This document shows, piece after piece, positions 51,946-61,962 of a DNA stretch of 64,000 bases. A model generated the notes under the pieces. It saw only the letters and a list, made by a program, of their open reading frames with translations, was not told where the DNA came from and searched no databases. Source of the stretch: Nigrospora sphaerica (taxonomy: Eukaryota; Ascomycota; Sordariomycetes; Amphisphaeriales; Apiosporaceae). The stretch spans positions 2,046,001 to 2,110,000 of the forward strand of contig JAGVVL010000022.1 in assembly GCA_018287875.1 (NCBI GenBank). Reading direction: 5' to 3'. Position numbers and translations under genes: made by a program. Each line of letters opens with the position of its first letter. The stretch's first letter is position 1.

Positions 51946-53568
51946 TCACTCCGAGCCTGCATCAGAAGCCGCCGGAATCGGCGTTGCCCTCGGCCTCTTA
52001 GAAATCCGGCCCACATCGGGCGGCAGAGAATACAGACGCCTCTTCTCGTAGTATGCGGCCTGGGGCAGCAGGGCGAGGTCCCGTAGGAGATGGTACACGG
52101 AATACGGCGCCGCGCCATCGTCCCGACCGGAGGCGGCGGCCCGGGCAACGCGTGCGTGACGTTGATCGTCCAGGACGGGTCCGAATTCATCGCGAAGGAC
52201 CTGTCGGCGTGGGGATCGGGCCTACGATGACGGCGGTCAGTATATACGTTGATGTGGACACGTGACTCCATCCCGGAAAGAGTGTCTGTCTCACCGTCGT
52301 CGGGGAAAGTCGGAAAAGGGGCTGGAGAGACGGGAGACTCGCTTGCCCTCCTATCTTGCGCATGATCCCCGTCACCGCTGTGAGCTGCGGCGCGTGGACG
52401 CAAAAGTCGACGCACCCGGCTACCACATGGATCCAGATGGTGATGGCGTCGGCTGACACGGTACCCGGGAACATGATGTTAGTTGCATCCCTTGGCATAA
52501 AGGTGCCGGGTCTCGGGCAACAGCAATCATCGCAGGGTTCTCGCTCACCGCGTGGTGCCTGAACTCAATCGTTTTCTTCGTAGCGGGCCTCTCCATCAAG
52601 TGCTCAAAGTTATAGGCCGATCGGCAATGAGAACCGTATCCACTTCTATAGACACTCGCCAGGCCGTCGCACAGGTTGGCCAGCGTGTCCGCCTTCCACA
52701 GGCGCCCTACGCCGAAGACGTGCGCGCGCTGGTGTCCCTGCAGTGGCCGCGTCAGTATGGGAGAGTACCCTTAGAGACGACGATGGGGGGCAGATAGGAG
52801 ACCTACTTTCCACTACTGCAAAAGCTCGTGGGCCATCATGGAGCGATTTGTGACCGGGTTCGGGAGATGGTTATCCTTGGGGTCGACCTGTAGTGCAGAG
52901 AGTCAGCTCATGCCCAGAAAGGGGAACATAATCATTGCTCCAGCGTATGCTGTGGCTGGAACTTGGGACATACCACGCAGCGGGAGCCGCGAGTGACCCG
53001 GGAGTACAAGGCCCGGCTGGCGGAAGTGCGACCTTAGCAGTTCACCACGTCCCGGACGAGACCCATCGACGTCGCGTGGTGGTAGAGGACGGGGCGATTT
53101 CACCTCGACGCCGACATAGTCGTATTGCTGGGCGCTGCTCTCGCCCACCGACGTGTCCGTGTCGGCGTTGCAGAGGCTGCCGTATTCCCATCCCATCGGC
53201 AGCTTCTTCGGGTCATGCCTCTTCAAATGGTCCCTGGCCATCAGCTCGGCTCTATCGATGCAGCCGTCCGTCTCGCCGTCACCCGAGTCGCTGATAGCAT
53301 CGATATTATGACACCGCAGCAGGTGAGCGATCCTGTGGCGGAGAATGGGCTCAATTTCTTGGTCTTGATCCGAGTATCGCATTCGCTGTCCTGGATACTC
53401 TGGTTCAACGGGAAGCTCTAGATAGCCCGGGAGGGGCTCGGTAATGCATACGTCTTGTGTATCCTCAGGGCTAGGGTCGGGAGAGTTTCTGGGCAAGCAT
53501 GCAACGAGAAACTCCAGCTCGATACCGAAGGTGAGCAGGGTCGAGCGATCACTATCCTGGGCATCCAT
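51946..53568 (-). pseudogene. Decayed amidoligase-family gene (Amidoligase_2-like)
   Basis: Separate pieces on the minus strand match fungal amidoligase proteins (PF12224). The ATG at 53568 opens a normal N-terminus with LTFGIELEFLVA. A middle part contains VGVEVKSP, then LYHHATSMGLVRDVVN in a shifted frame, then LLRSHFR back in the first frame. Near 52550-52720 comes KADTLANLCDG and KTIEFRHHA. A C-terminal exon (about 52219-51946) ends in YSVYHLLRDLALLPQAAYY and a stop. Damage visible: a one-base gain in a C run near 53084; a one-base loss near 53038; no recognisable LHVHVG catalytic region; stops at 52800-52890; and an intron (52548-52466) whose acceptor reads CG, not AG. The family makes ATP-dependent amide links; fungal members have no known substrate. 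Sequencing error could explain the two indels but not all the lesions. Confidence 0.65.
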
Positions 53569-53947
53569 AGTTGTCTCTCTATTCGTTAAGCCGCATACCA
53601 GCTGAGTTAAAGGCGTCGGTGTGCAACGGTAGCAAAAGCTCGGCGAATGTAGTGGCCAAGACGTTATAGGCGAGCCATTAATAATCAACCAATTTAAGAA
53701 TAAATAGGCCCCTTGTGGTGCATGGCTGCCGTAGAACAGTGCCCCTGTCTTCGTTATTAACCGGCAGGGTATAGATCCACGAAAGTGACTGTTATAAGTG
53801 CTTTGTCCCTCGGAAGCGTCACAGTATAGATCAAATGTACACCAAGTACACATCAAGTATAGACCAAACCAATATACCAAGCATACAATCATGTAAGAGG
53901 CCACGGCGGTGCATCAATGTTATGAGGCTCTGTCAGGTCTTTGCGAA
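53569..53947. other. Short A+T-rich intergenic region
   Basis: About 380 bp between two co-oriented minus-strand genes. It is clearly richer in A+T than the window average and should hold the promoter of the amidoligase-like gene. No specific site is recognised. Confidence 0.5.
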
Positions 53948-54887
53948 TCAGATGTTGTTTCGCACCCCCGGCTGAATATCCTCAAGAATGGCGAGCAGTT
54001 CGTCAAACACCTTCTTTTGAACCCGTGCTCCCTCCGCACTCCGTACGAACCGGCTCGCGGGGTGGATCCGGCAGTCGGACATGTATGTGCCGTGCGTCTC
54101 CTCCGGAGCCGTGGCAGCCGCCAACAGTGCCCTTGAACCCATCTCAGCTGTACGGGCGAGCCACGCGAAGCCCAACTTGAGCACCCACAACAGAGCCCAT
54201 GGAACATTCCGGAATATGTTAGAGTAGCACAGGCCCGGGTTCACTGTGTTGAGAATTACTTGCGGCTTAGTAGACGCCGTCAACTCGCCAGCGAGTTCAC
54301 GCGCCAGGAACACCTGTAAGAGTTTCGTATCTCCGTACCGTGAGTACATGTCAGATGGCCCCCGGAGAGCGTCGAAAATGGACGGTGCATCGCGACAGCG
54401 AAATGCGGTAACTTCATGCGCGTTCGAGGATACGATGGTTAGATGAGGCGTGGTGTTGAGGCGCATGGCCGTCCGGCGAAGGGCGGGAAGCATCAAGAGG
54501 GCCATGAGAAACGTCGATATCACGTTGACGGTGACCTGCAGTTCGTAGCCTTCGGCCTCGGTGTGGGTGCTGCTCATGAGGCCGGCGTTCTCGAGGACGA
54601 TGTCCAGCCGCTCAAGGGTGGCTGCACGGCGACAGAAATCCTGCACGCTCTCGAAAGAGGCGAGATCCAGTTGCCACACATCCACAACGCCGAGCCGCTC
54701 GGTCGAGGCCTCGATGTCGGCCTTGGCCGCGTTGCCCTTTTCAAGGCTGCGGCAGCCGAGAATGACCCTGGTTGCGTTCAGCCGTACAAAATGCCGGGAC
54801 GCTTCGAGCCCCAGGCCGACATTGCCGCCGGTTACTATGACAACCTTCCCGGTGCAATCTGCTGTCGGGCGTGGCAAGGTTGTCCAT
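53948..54887 (-). CDS. Short-chain dehydrogenase/reductase, frameshifted just after the start
   Basis: One minus-strand frame of 309 codons ends at 53948. It has the SDR cofactor motif TGGNVGLG, the ENAG strand motif, a Ser-Ser pair in IVSSNAH, and the catalytic YGDTK. The enzyme type resembles fungal retinol-dehydrogenase-like SDRs; substrate unknown. This frame has no usable ATG. An ATG at 54887 reads MDNLATP in the next frame, and dropping one base from the GGG run (CCC in the transcript) at 54867-54869 would join it smoothly to PTADCTGKVV. So the gene probably carries a one-base insertion after the sixth codon, or the assembly has a C-run error. An upstream exon is an alternative, but I found no good one. 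A single hydrophobic stretch near residues 225-245 may be a membrane or surface helix. Confidence 0.75.
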
Positions 54888-55972
54888 TGAGATGTAATGA
54901 ATTGCAGCGGCGAGCTGCAACTGTTCAGCTGGGTTCACTTTGACCTAATGCGCTCAGCGCTGGGAACCAGGGCTCACAATTCGAAGAAAGACATCATCGT
55001 GAAGGCTCAGCTGCGCTCTGGGCCGGACAGCGTGCTCGCAGAGCAGTACGGCAGACGAAGAGGAGAACGGAGGCCCACGTGCGGTGTATCTTGGTGCTAT
55101 TTCCCGAGGCTGCTGGCCTCGTCCAATGAAGCTCACTATCGGAAACGGAAGCCAAAGCGATGCTTTTTCAAGTTGTGTGAGGCGTCAATGCGACTCCAGG
55201 ACTGATGCCTGCGTGGGATGGTGCATTCGTTTTGGCTCCGCTCAGGGAGGGAGCCGTTTCATCAATAGAATCTAGATGGGGGGATTTGGGCGCACCCGCG
55301 TCACCGAATGCACCCACGTTGCGCTTTCCCCTGCCGCCGCCCGCTGCTCACTTGCAATCGCAAGTGCCTTCCCTGAGCTCTCACCCCTGCATCGTCATCT
55401 TTGTGAGAGGCACTCATCTGCATCGCCTCGTCTCTTTCCTTAACGACTCCCCTGGGCACCTCACCTCTATCTTGTCGGCCCTCGACGAGCCCGGGCTGCT
55501 CGCGGCCGCCGCCCGACGGAAACCCCAATTCCAGTCGCCTGGACGTCCCAAAGAGCGGAGGGCCCCGGGGCTGCCGCCGACATGATTCAACGTGCGCGCC
55601 ACCCACGTTGTACGAAAAACGCCGGCTCGATCCGGATGAGCTAGCCCACCTCGGCCTTCGTCCCTCCCGCCTTCGCCCTATAACCCGCCGAGCGGGTGGA
55701 GACGTGTACCGGAAGACCAGCACATCCATTGGCTGCTGTCCAGATCGGATATTAGCCGCGAGAGCTGCCATCACCCCACGTTGCCCGAACACCCCAGAAC
55801 CCCCTCCTTCTTGGGGACAACCGTGAGGAGGGATATGGCCCGGGGTGGGGAACAGACAGCCACCCGGTGAGTGCATAAAGACGACGCCCACGAGGCCGGA
55901 ATGCCGACCTCAGCTCGAGAGAAACCACGCACCACCCTCATCCAGTCACCTGCATCGTGACATTCATTCAGC
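54888..55972. promoter_or_regulatory. Divergent intergenic region between the SDR and DUF2264 genes
   Basis: About 1.1 kb that must hold the promoters of both genes. Short frames on either strand have no motif. I recognise no specific regulatory site. Confidence 0.5.
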
Positions 55973-58357
55973 ATGGGCCCCAAGTCCGGCCTCGTCCTCG
56001 GCTACGGCGAGGCTCACCCCTTTGCCAAGGTCGACATTTCGGACCGTGCCTCAGTCCAAGAGCTCTTGAAAACTTTGCTTGACCCTCTGGAGCCCTTCTT
56101 CTCGCCCTTGAAGTCCCGCGTCAGGTGTCCCGGTGCTACCGCCGTCCGGTTCGATCAGTCTGCCTCCGAGATCGAGGGTATTTGTCGTCCACTCTGGGGC
56201 CTGGCCTGTCTGCTTGCCGGCGATGGCGAGTACCACGGTACCGAGTGGTGGGTCCAGGGCCTCAAAGCCGGGACAGACCCCGAGAGCCCCGAGTACTGGG
56301 GCTACCCGCGAGACAACGATCAGAGAATGGTCGAGATGTGCCCGCTCGGTAAGTCCAACCCGGGGAGGACATACCAGGCAGCCGTCGACTGATCGCCGGA
56401 CCTAGGATTCGCCTTGGCCGTGGCCCCCGTTTTTTGGCACAACCTGAACGACAAGGAACGTAAAAACGTCGAGACATGGCTCGGCAACTCCATCAACGAG
56501 AAGAAGTGAGTACCCCCTGGGTTTGCCCGCCCAACAGCCACGGCTGACGTGGCGAAGCATGCCCAACACCAACTGGCTGTGGTTCCGCGTCTTCGCCAAC
56601 CTCGGTCTGAAGAAAAACGGGGGCAAGTACTCCCAGGAGCGACTCGATAGTGATATCAAGCACCTCGACACCTTCTATCGGGGCGAAGGTTGGTCCAATG
56701 ACGGGCCTGAGGGCATTCACCGTAAGCCCACTCTACCCACCAGAAGATGAAAGAAGCTCACCCATGGCGACACAGAGATGGACTATTACTCCTCAAGCTT
56801 TGCCATCCACTTCCTGCAGCTTCTGTACGCCAAGCTGGCCGGCGACGAAGAGCCCGAGCGAGCTGAGGAGTTCAAGAAACGGGCCCAGATGGCCGCCCTT
56901 GATCTGGTGCACTATTTTGACGATGAAGGTATTACTACGCGGGCTAGCCAGTATTTCCAATGTATGACTAACTGCTTTGACCAGGCCGGGCGATCCCTTT
57001 CGGTCGAAGCGTTGGTTACCGCTTCGCAATGGTCGCATTCTGGGGCGCGTTGGCGTACGCCGATGTCGAGTTGCCGGCGCCCCTGACCTGGGGTACGGTC
57101 AAGGGCATGGTCCTCCGGCACTTGCGGTGGTGGCAGAAGCAGCCAGACATGTGGTCCTCGAGCGGCACGCTGACAATTGGGTACACATACCCGAATATGT
57201 ATGTAAGTAACTGGCCAATCATACTGCCGGGATACCGAATGTCGCTAATCGAGTTCTAGCTGGCTGAAAATTACAACAGCCCGGGGAGTCCGGTAAGAAC
57301 TGTCGACCAACGTTATCACCAAACCTGGTCCTTGGACTGACCGAGAAACTCCAACAGTACTGGGCCTGTCTCGCATTCATCTGCCTGGCCGTTCCTCCTG
57401 AGCACCCCTTCTGGACCGAGGAGGAAGGATCCGCGTGGGGGTCGCTCCCCCCGGTGAAGGCACTGAAGCATCCGGGGCACATCATGAGGTATGCCTGGCT
57501 GGTATCGGGCACTTGAGTCGCCATGCTGATAAGTTTACGCCAGCAACGTCGGCGGTCATTGTATGCTCCTATCGTCGGGTCAGGCTTGCGGGTATCCGAT
57601 GAAAGGCACACATGCCAAGTACGGCAGCTTTGCGTATAGCAGCGCTTACGGGTACTCGGTGCCTACGGGTTTGTTCACGCTGGAACAGTACGCGCTGGCG
57701 TCACAACTGGGCCTCTCAGACGACGGTGGCGAGTACTGGAAGACGCGCAGAAAGTCCGAGTACGCCGGCGTCGAGACCCGCGACGGGGGTCCGGTCCTGG
57801 TCTCAGTGTGGAAGCCGTTTAGCGACGTGACGGTCCGGACGACGCTCGTGCCGCCCGCCCCCGAAACTCCGAACTGGCACCTCCGGGCGCACCGAATCGA
57901 GGCGGGCCGCGAAGTCATGACGGCCGACGGCGCCTTTGCCATCGCCAACGAAAGGGCCGCCGACGGGCGCAGCCTCGACCCGTACAACGTGACGCAGTGC
58001 GAGGGCACCTTCCCCCGTATCATCGGCAACTACGACCTCAGCACGCCCGAAGGCTGGTCGACGGGGCGGGAGGGCGCCTTTGCCGTGTCCAAGGGCGCTG
58101 TTGGGATCCGTGCCCTCGAGACCCAGGTCGACCGCAGTGCCAACCTGGTAAACGCGGACCCCAACTCCAACATTGTCGAGAGCCGGACCGTCATTCCCAC
58201 CCTGCAGCACACCATCAAGCTGGGTGAGGTAGTCTGGTACGTCTCAGCCATTTACGCAAAGCCCTCCGGCCAGGGTGTTGCCCCGCAGAGCTACCTGGAT
58301 GGATGGGAGAAGACGCCCAAGCTGCCAGGATGGCTTAAGGAGGAGATCTCGGCTTAG
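55973..58357 (+). CDS. DUF2264 domain protein
   Basis: Eight exons (55973-56348, 56406-56505, 56558-56721, 56776-56928, 56985-57202, 57260-57292, 57358-57488, 57544-58357) give exactly 662 residues. All seven introns are 51-67 bp with standard GT-AG ends; intron 4 shows the branch sequence TGACTAAC. The start ATG at 55973 follows CAGC. Family marks: [10 protein letters not shown], then [16 protein letters not shown] at about residues 65-80, [15 protein letters not shown] near 160-175, [14 protein letters not shown] near 215-230, and a long C-terminal beta-type domain after about 430. No signal peptide is evident. The helical N-terminal part recalls the (alpha/alpha)6 folds of glycan-degrading enzymes, but activity is unknown. 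DUF2264 genes are common in bacteria and fungi. Its neighbours, an SDR and an amidoligase relic, suggest an accessory metabolic cluster. Confidence 0.93.
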
Positions 58358-60391
58358 AGCGGATGGCGAGGACGTGGGTCGCCTACACTACGCGACTGTG
58401 GATTTCCTAACGTGCACACCCAACAAGCCCCGGTGGCACATTGTCCCATGTCGGTGGAATCGGAAAGTGCTGATGTACCGGTCAGCGCTAGAGTCGGGCC
58501 CCTTCGATGCCGAGGTGTGTACACGAACGCAGATGGAGACATTCACGTGATGCGGTTGGTGACAGCCGCTTCGCAACAAGTCAAGTGCACTTGCGCGTCG
58601 CAGTGTGGCGGCATCGTTCCCAACAAGCCGACAGATCTTCCGCCTGTAGAATTGCAAAGTGTGGATGACGGGCGCACACCGAATGCAATGCAAGGGGCAG
58701 GTAGCAGTGTAAGATGCAGCCACCAAATTACTTGTTCAACCTCAAGCCGACTCGAGCTCCAAGGCGGGTGCGTGGGTGGACTATACACCGCCCTGAGGTA
58801 CCTATCTGTACACATCCGTGTCACGGGGGCGCTTCGCTACGGCGGAGAGAGGGAGTTGAGAGGCTGGATTAAGATTCCGCGCCACCCACCAAGGATTCCG
58901 ATGCAGGACGGGGTGCGTAAATTTTCCGCTTTTCTACCACATTCCGTGATCACTGCGACTGGAATGTACTAACCAATACAACATGACCGCATCGACCCAG
59001 GCGGACGGGCATTAGCCGACCAGACCCTCGAAAACGGATGCCCGTCACGCCCGCCGCCCCCTGATGAAGTGGCAGTCCGCCTACGACCTGCGTCTGGCGC
59101 AGGGACGCGTTTCCCGCCGCGATCTGCTGCCTGCCGGGCCATTGTCCGGTTGCCTATGCAGGGCTGGCTGGTCACGCTTTTGTTTCCTTTCCCCTCCCCC
59201 CATCCCCACCAGTCGGCCTTTGGGAGGACCCCGTTGGGAGACGATATGTACGTCCCAAAAGCAGACATGGCAGCTCACTGGTCACGTACCAGACGCGCCC
59301 CCCGAACGGAGCTGGGGCCGGCCGACGGGACCTGGGCCAGAGAGTGTCGAAGCGAGTGCGACGCTGCCTGCCCGAAATAGTAGTGAAAGTAGATATTGCG
59401 CCGACGACATGCTTCCTCTCCCCAAAAAGGAGACCCGCCGACCACCCCGCACCCCAGGAGCAGGACGCCCGCAGGCAGTAAGTACCCGACTCTTCTCTCA
59501 CGCGCACACCATGTACAGAGCCCGGCGTCAAATCCACTTCCTCGCTTGCGCCTGCAGGCCGGTTTGCCCATCATGAATCAGCAACATGGCCGGACCCTTG
59601 CTGCCGGCGGGCATGAGACTGGGTTTCTGCCTGGACAGTCCGAAACGTCGGATTGGATACATACCGTCATGAACCCCATTGGGGATCCTGCTCCCCCCCC
59701 AGTTGCCGATCTCGCTTCTGGCGATGGGCTCGCCAAGGGGGGGCCGACGGAAGCCGGCAGGTGCTTTTGTCGATACAACAAATCACTGTCTACCGAGTGC
59801 GGATGTCGCAAGTTAGCCAAGCGGGCCAGTTGATTCTAACCCGGAAGGCATGTTTTAGTCTACCGACCCTGCGGAGCCTACATTCCAACGCTCCTACTAG
59901 GGTGGCTTGCCAGTAGCATTCCAGTGACGGTCAGGGGGGTTCCCTACTGATGGGCAGATGCGGCTCTAGAGGGGTCCAAGCCACACGCATCATACTTTGC
60001 CCACGGCGCTCACGGGTGGACGAGCGGTGGGAACGTATGTGAAGTCGGCCCGACCAAGCCGGGTGCCTGTGGACACGGACCGTGCTTTTGTAACTTTTTG
60101 CATTTTGACGATATCCTACACTCCACGTCGAAGCCCATGTGTAGAGGCGTTGATTCGTTTGTCGAAGTTGTCTTCCCACCACCTAGTCTACGTAGTATTG
60201 CTGCCGACGTCTCCCCTTTTTATTTTTGGCATTTGCGATCTGGCCTGCTAGAATAATTGGCGTGCGCTTGCGAACCGGAACCCCGGGGCGCCCGAACTGC
60301 TCTCGGATGACAACGCTGGAACTAGGCTACATGGGTCTATGCCCGTGCCACGGATCGTTGCTGCCGGGGCGCCGTAACTCCAACCCATCAC
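58358..60391. other. Intergenic region, convergent, no secure gene
   Basis: Between the 3' ends of the DUF2264 and phosphoserine aminotransferase genes. One plus-strand frame (about 59574-59833, ending in a Cys-rich segment) starts with ATG just after an acceptor-like CTGCAG, but has no family match and no upstream exon I can support. Confidence 0.5.
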
Positions 60392-61962
60392 CTACGAGAA
60401 CTCAGCAAGGAAGGTCGCGAGCTTTTGGGCGGCCTCCTCAGAAATAGCGTTGTAGTTGCTGGCCCGGATACCTCCGACGCTGCGGTGGCCCTTGAGGCCT
60501 TCAAGCCCGCGGCTCTTGGCTTCCTCGAGGAAGCGCTTCTCTGCTGCGTCGACGTTGTCGCCCTATCGTCTCGTCAGAAGCTTACCTCACACCAGGTTTC
60601 TATGGGCAACCTACCGCAGTGACACGGAAGCAAATGTTCATCCTGGACCGGTATGGCTTGCTGGGCACGATCTTGTAGACCTCGGGCCGCTTTTCCAAAG
60701 CCTGTTCATAGTCAAAAGTCAGCGTAGATCAGCAGACGCCAACACATACCAGCGGGCAACACGAAACGACGCCAAGGACCAGAGTTGGCCCGCGGCGGGG
60801 GAGGCGGAGGCCTGCGTACATCATAGATAAGCTGAGCCTTCTTGTTGGCCACTGCTTCTTGGCCATTAATCTTGTCCGGGTACGTGGCAAGGAGCTTTTT
60901 GAGCACCAGGCCAGCCACGTACAAGTCGAAGATGCTCAGCGTGTTGTACAGGCTGTCGTTCTTCGCAATCGTCTCGTAGGAGAGGACGATGGGACCAATG
61001 GGCAGGCCAAGCTTTCGCATCAGCGCCGGTGAGGGCTGGGGGCAGGCCGGCGGCAACAGGTCCTTCTTCACGATGACCACGGTGATACCGGTGGAGCCCA
61101 CGTTCTTCTGGGCGCCGAAGAAAATGAGGGAAAAATTCTTGACAGGGATCCTTCTCGACAGGATGTTTGACGACATGTCGGCTACCACAACGGGCCCGGT
61201 CCCATCGGCCTGAGGGGCCAGGCTCGCGGGGAAAGCTGGGAATTCGACACCGTCCACGGTCTCGTTATCGCAGTAGTACACCATGGCAGGGTTCTTGGAA
61301 AGTTCCCAAGTGTTTTCATCCGGGATCATGCCGAATTTGCCGCCGTTTATTTTGCGGGCGTCAGCGGCCAGGTTGACATGGTCGGGTCCAAGTAGCCGGC
61401 ATGCTTCTTGGTACGCTTTGAGCGACCAGCTGCCCGTGACCAGGTAATCGACCTTCAGCTCCTCATCAACCTGCTTCCGCAGGATCTCGTGCACTTGGGC
61501 CTCATCACCCCCCACCTGCTGTGCGGCGGCCTGCTGCTTCCTCGTTACCCAAGCCCCCACGAGGTTGTAGACAGTAGCGGAGAACTCGCCACTACCCCCT
61601 CCCTGCATGAAAAGCACCTCATAGTCGTCGGGAACGTCCAGGAAGCTAGCGAGATCCGCCTTGGCCTCGGTGAGGATCTTAGTGGCGATGGCAGAACGAT
61701 GCGAGTGTTCCGCAATGCCCAGACCGGTGCCTTGAAAGCCTGTCAGTGCCAGTGCCAGTGGTAGGGAGGATAGGGCAACGGATGAGCGGGCAGGAGCATG
61801 CAGTGAACTGTGGAACGCCGATTGGCGAATTGCTGGGTTAGGAACCTGATACAACTACGTACCCTGGAAGTCGACGAGCGCCTGGCTAGCCTTCTCCAGC
61901 ACGTCGGTCGGCAAGGCCGCTGGGCCAGCGCCAAAATAGGCAATGTCTTCTCGGGAAGGCAT
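60392..61962 (-). CDS. SER1: Phosphoserine aminotransferase
   Basis: Four exons (61962-61863, 61730-60820, 60701-60615, 60562-60392) sum to exactly 422 residues. The protein starts [18 protein letters not shown], typical of SerC/Ser1. It continues with [13 protein letters not shown] and [12 protein letters not shown], which binds pyridoxal phosphate. The cofactor lysine is Lys242 in GAQKNVG. The family's C-terminal [16 protein letters not shown] follows. Length is near yeast Ser1 (395). The enzyme converts 3-phosphohydroxypyruvate and glutamate to phosphoserine and 2-oxoglutarate, the second step of serine synthesis, in the cytosol. I looked for a general-control TGACTC-type site upstream and saw none close to the gene. 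Confidence 0.97.

Noticed and set aside
59574..59833. Small plus-strand frame with a Cys-rich end (CFCRYNKSLSTECGCRK)
   Set aside because: No supported upstream exon, no signal peptide, no family match, and an equally long frame on the other strand.
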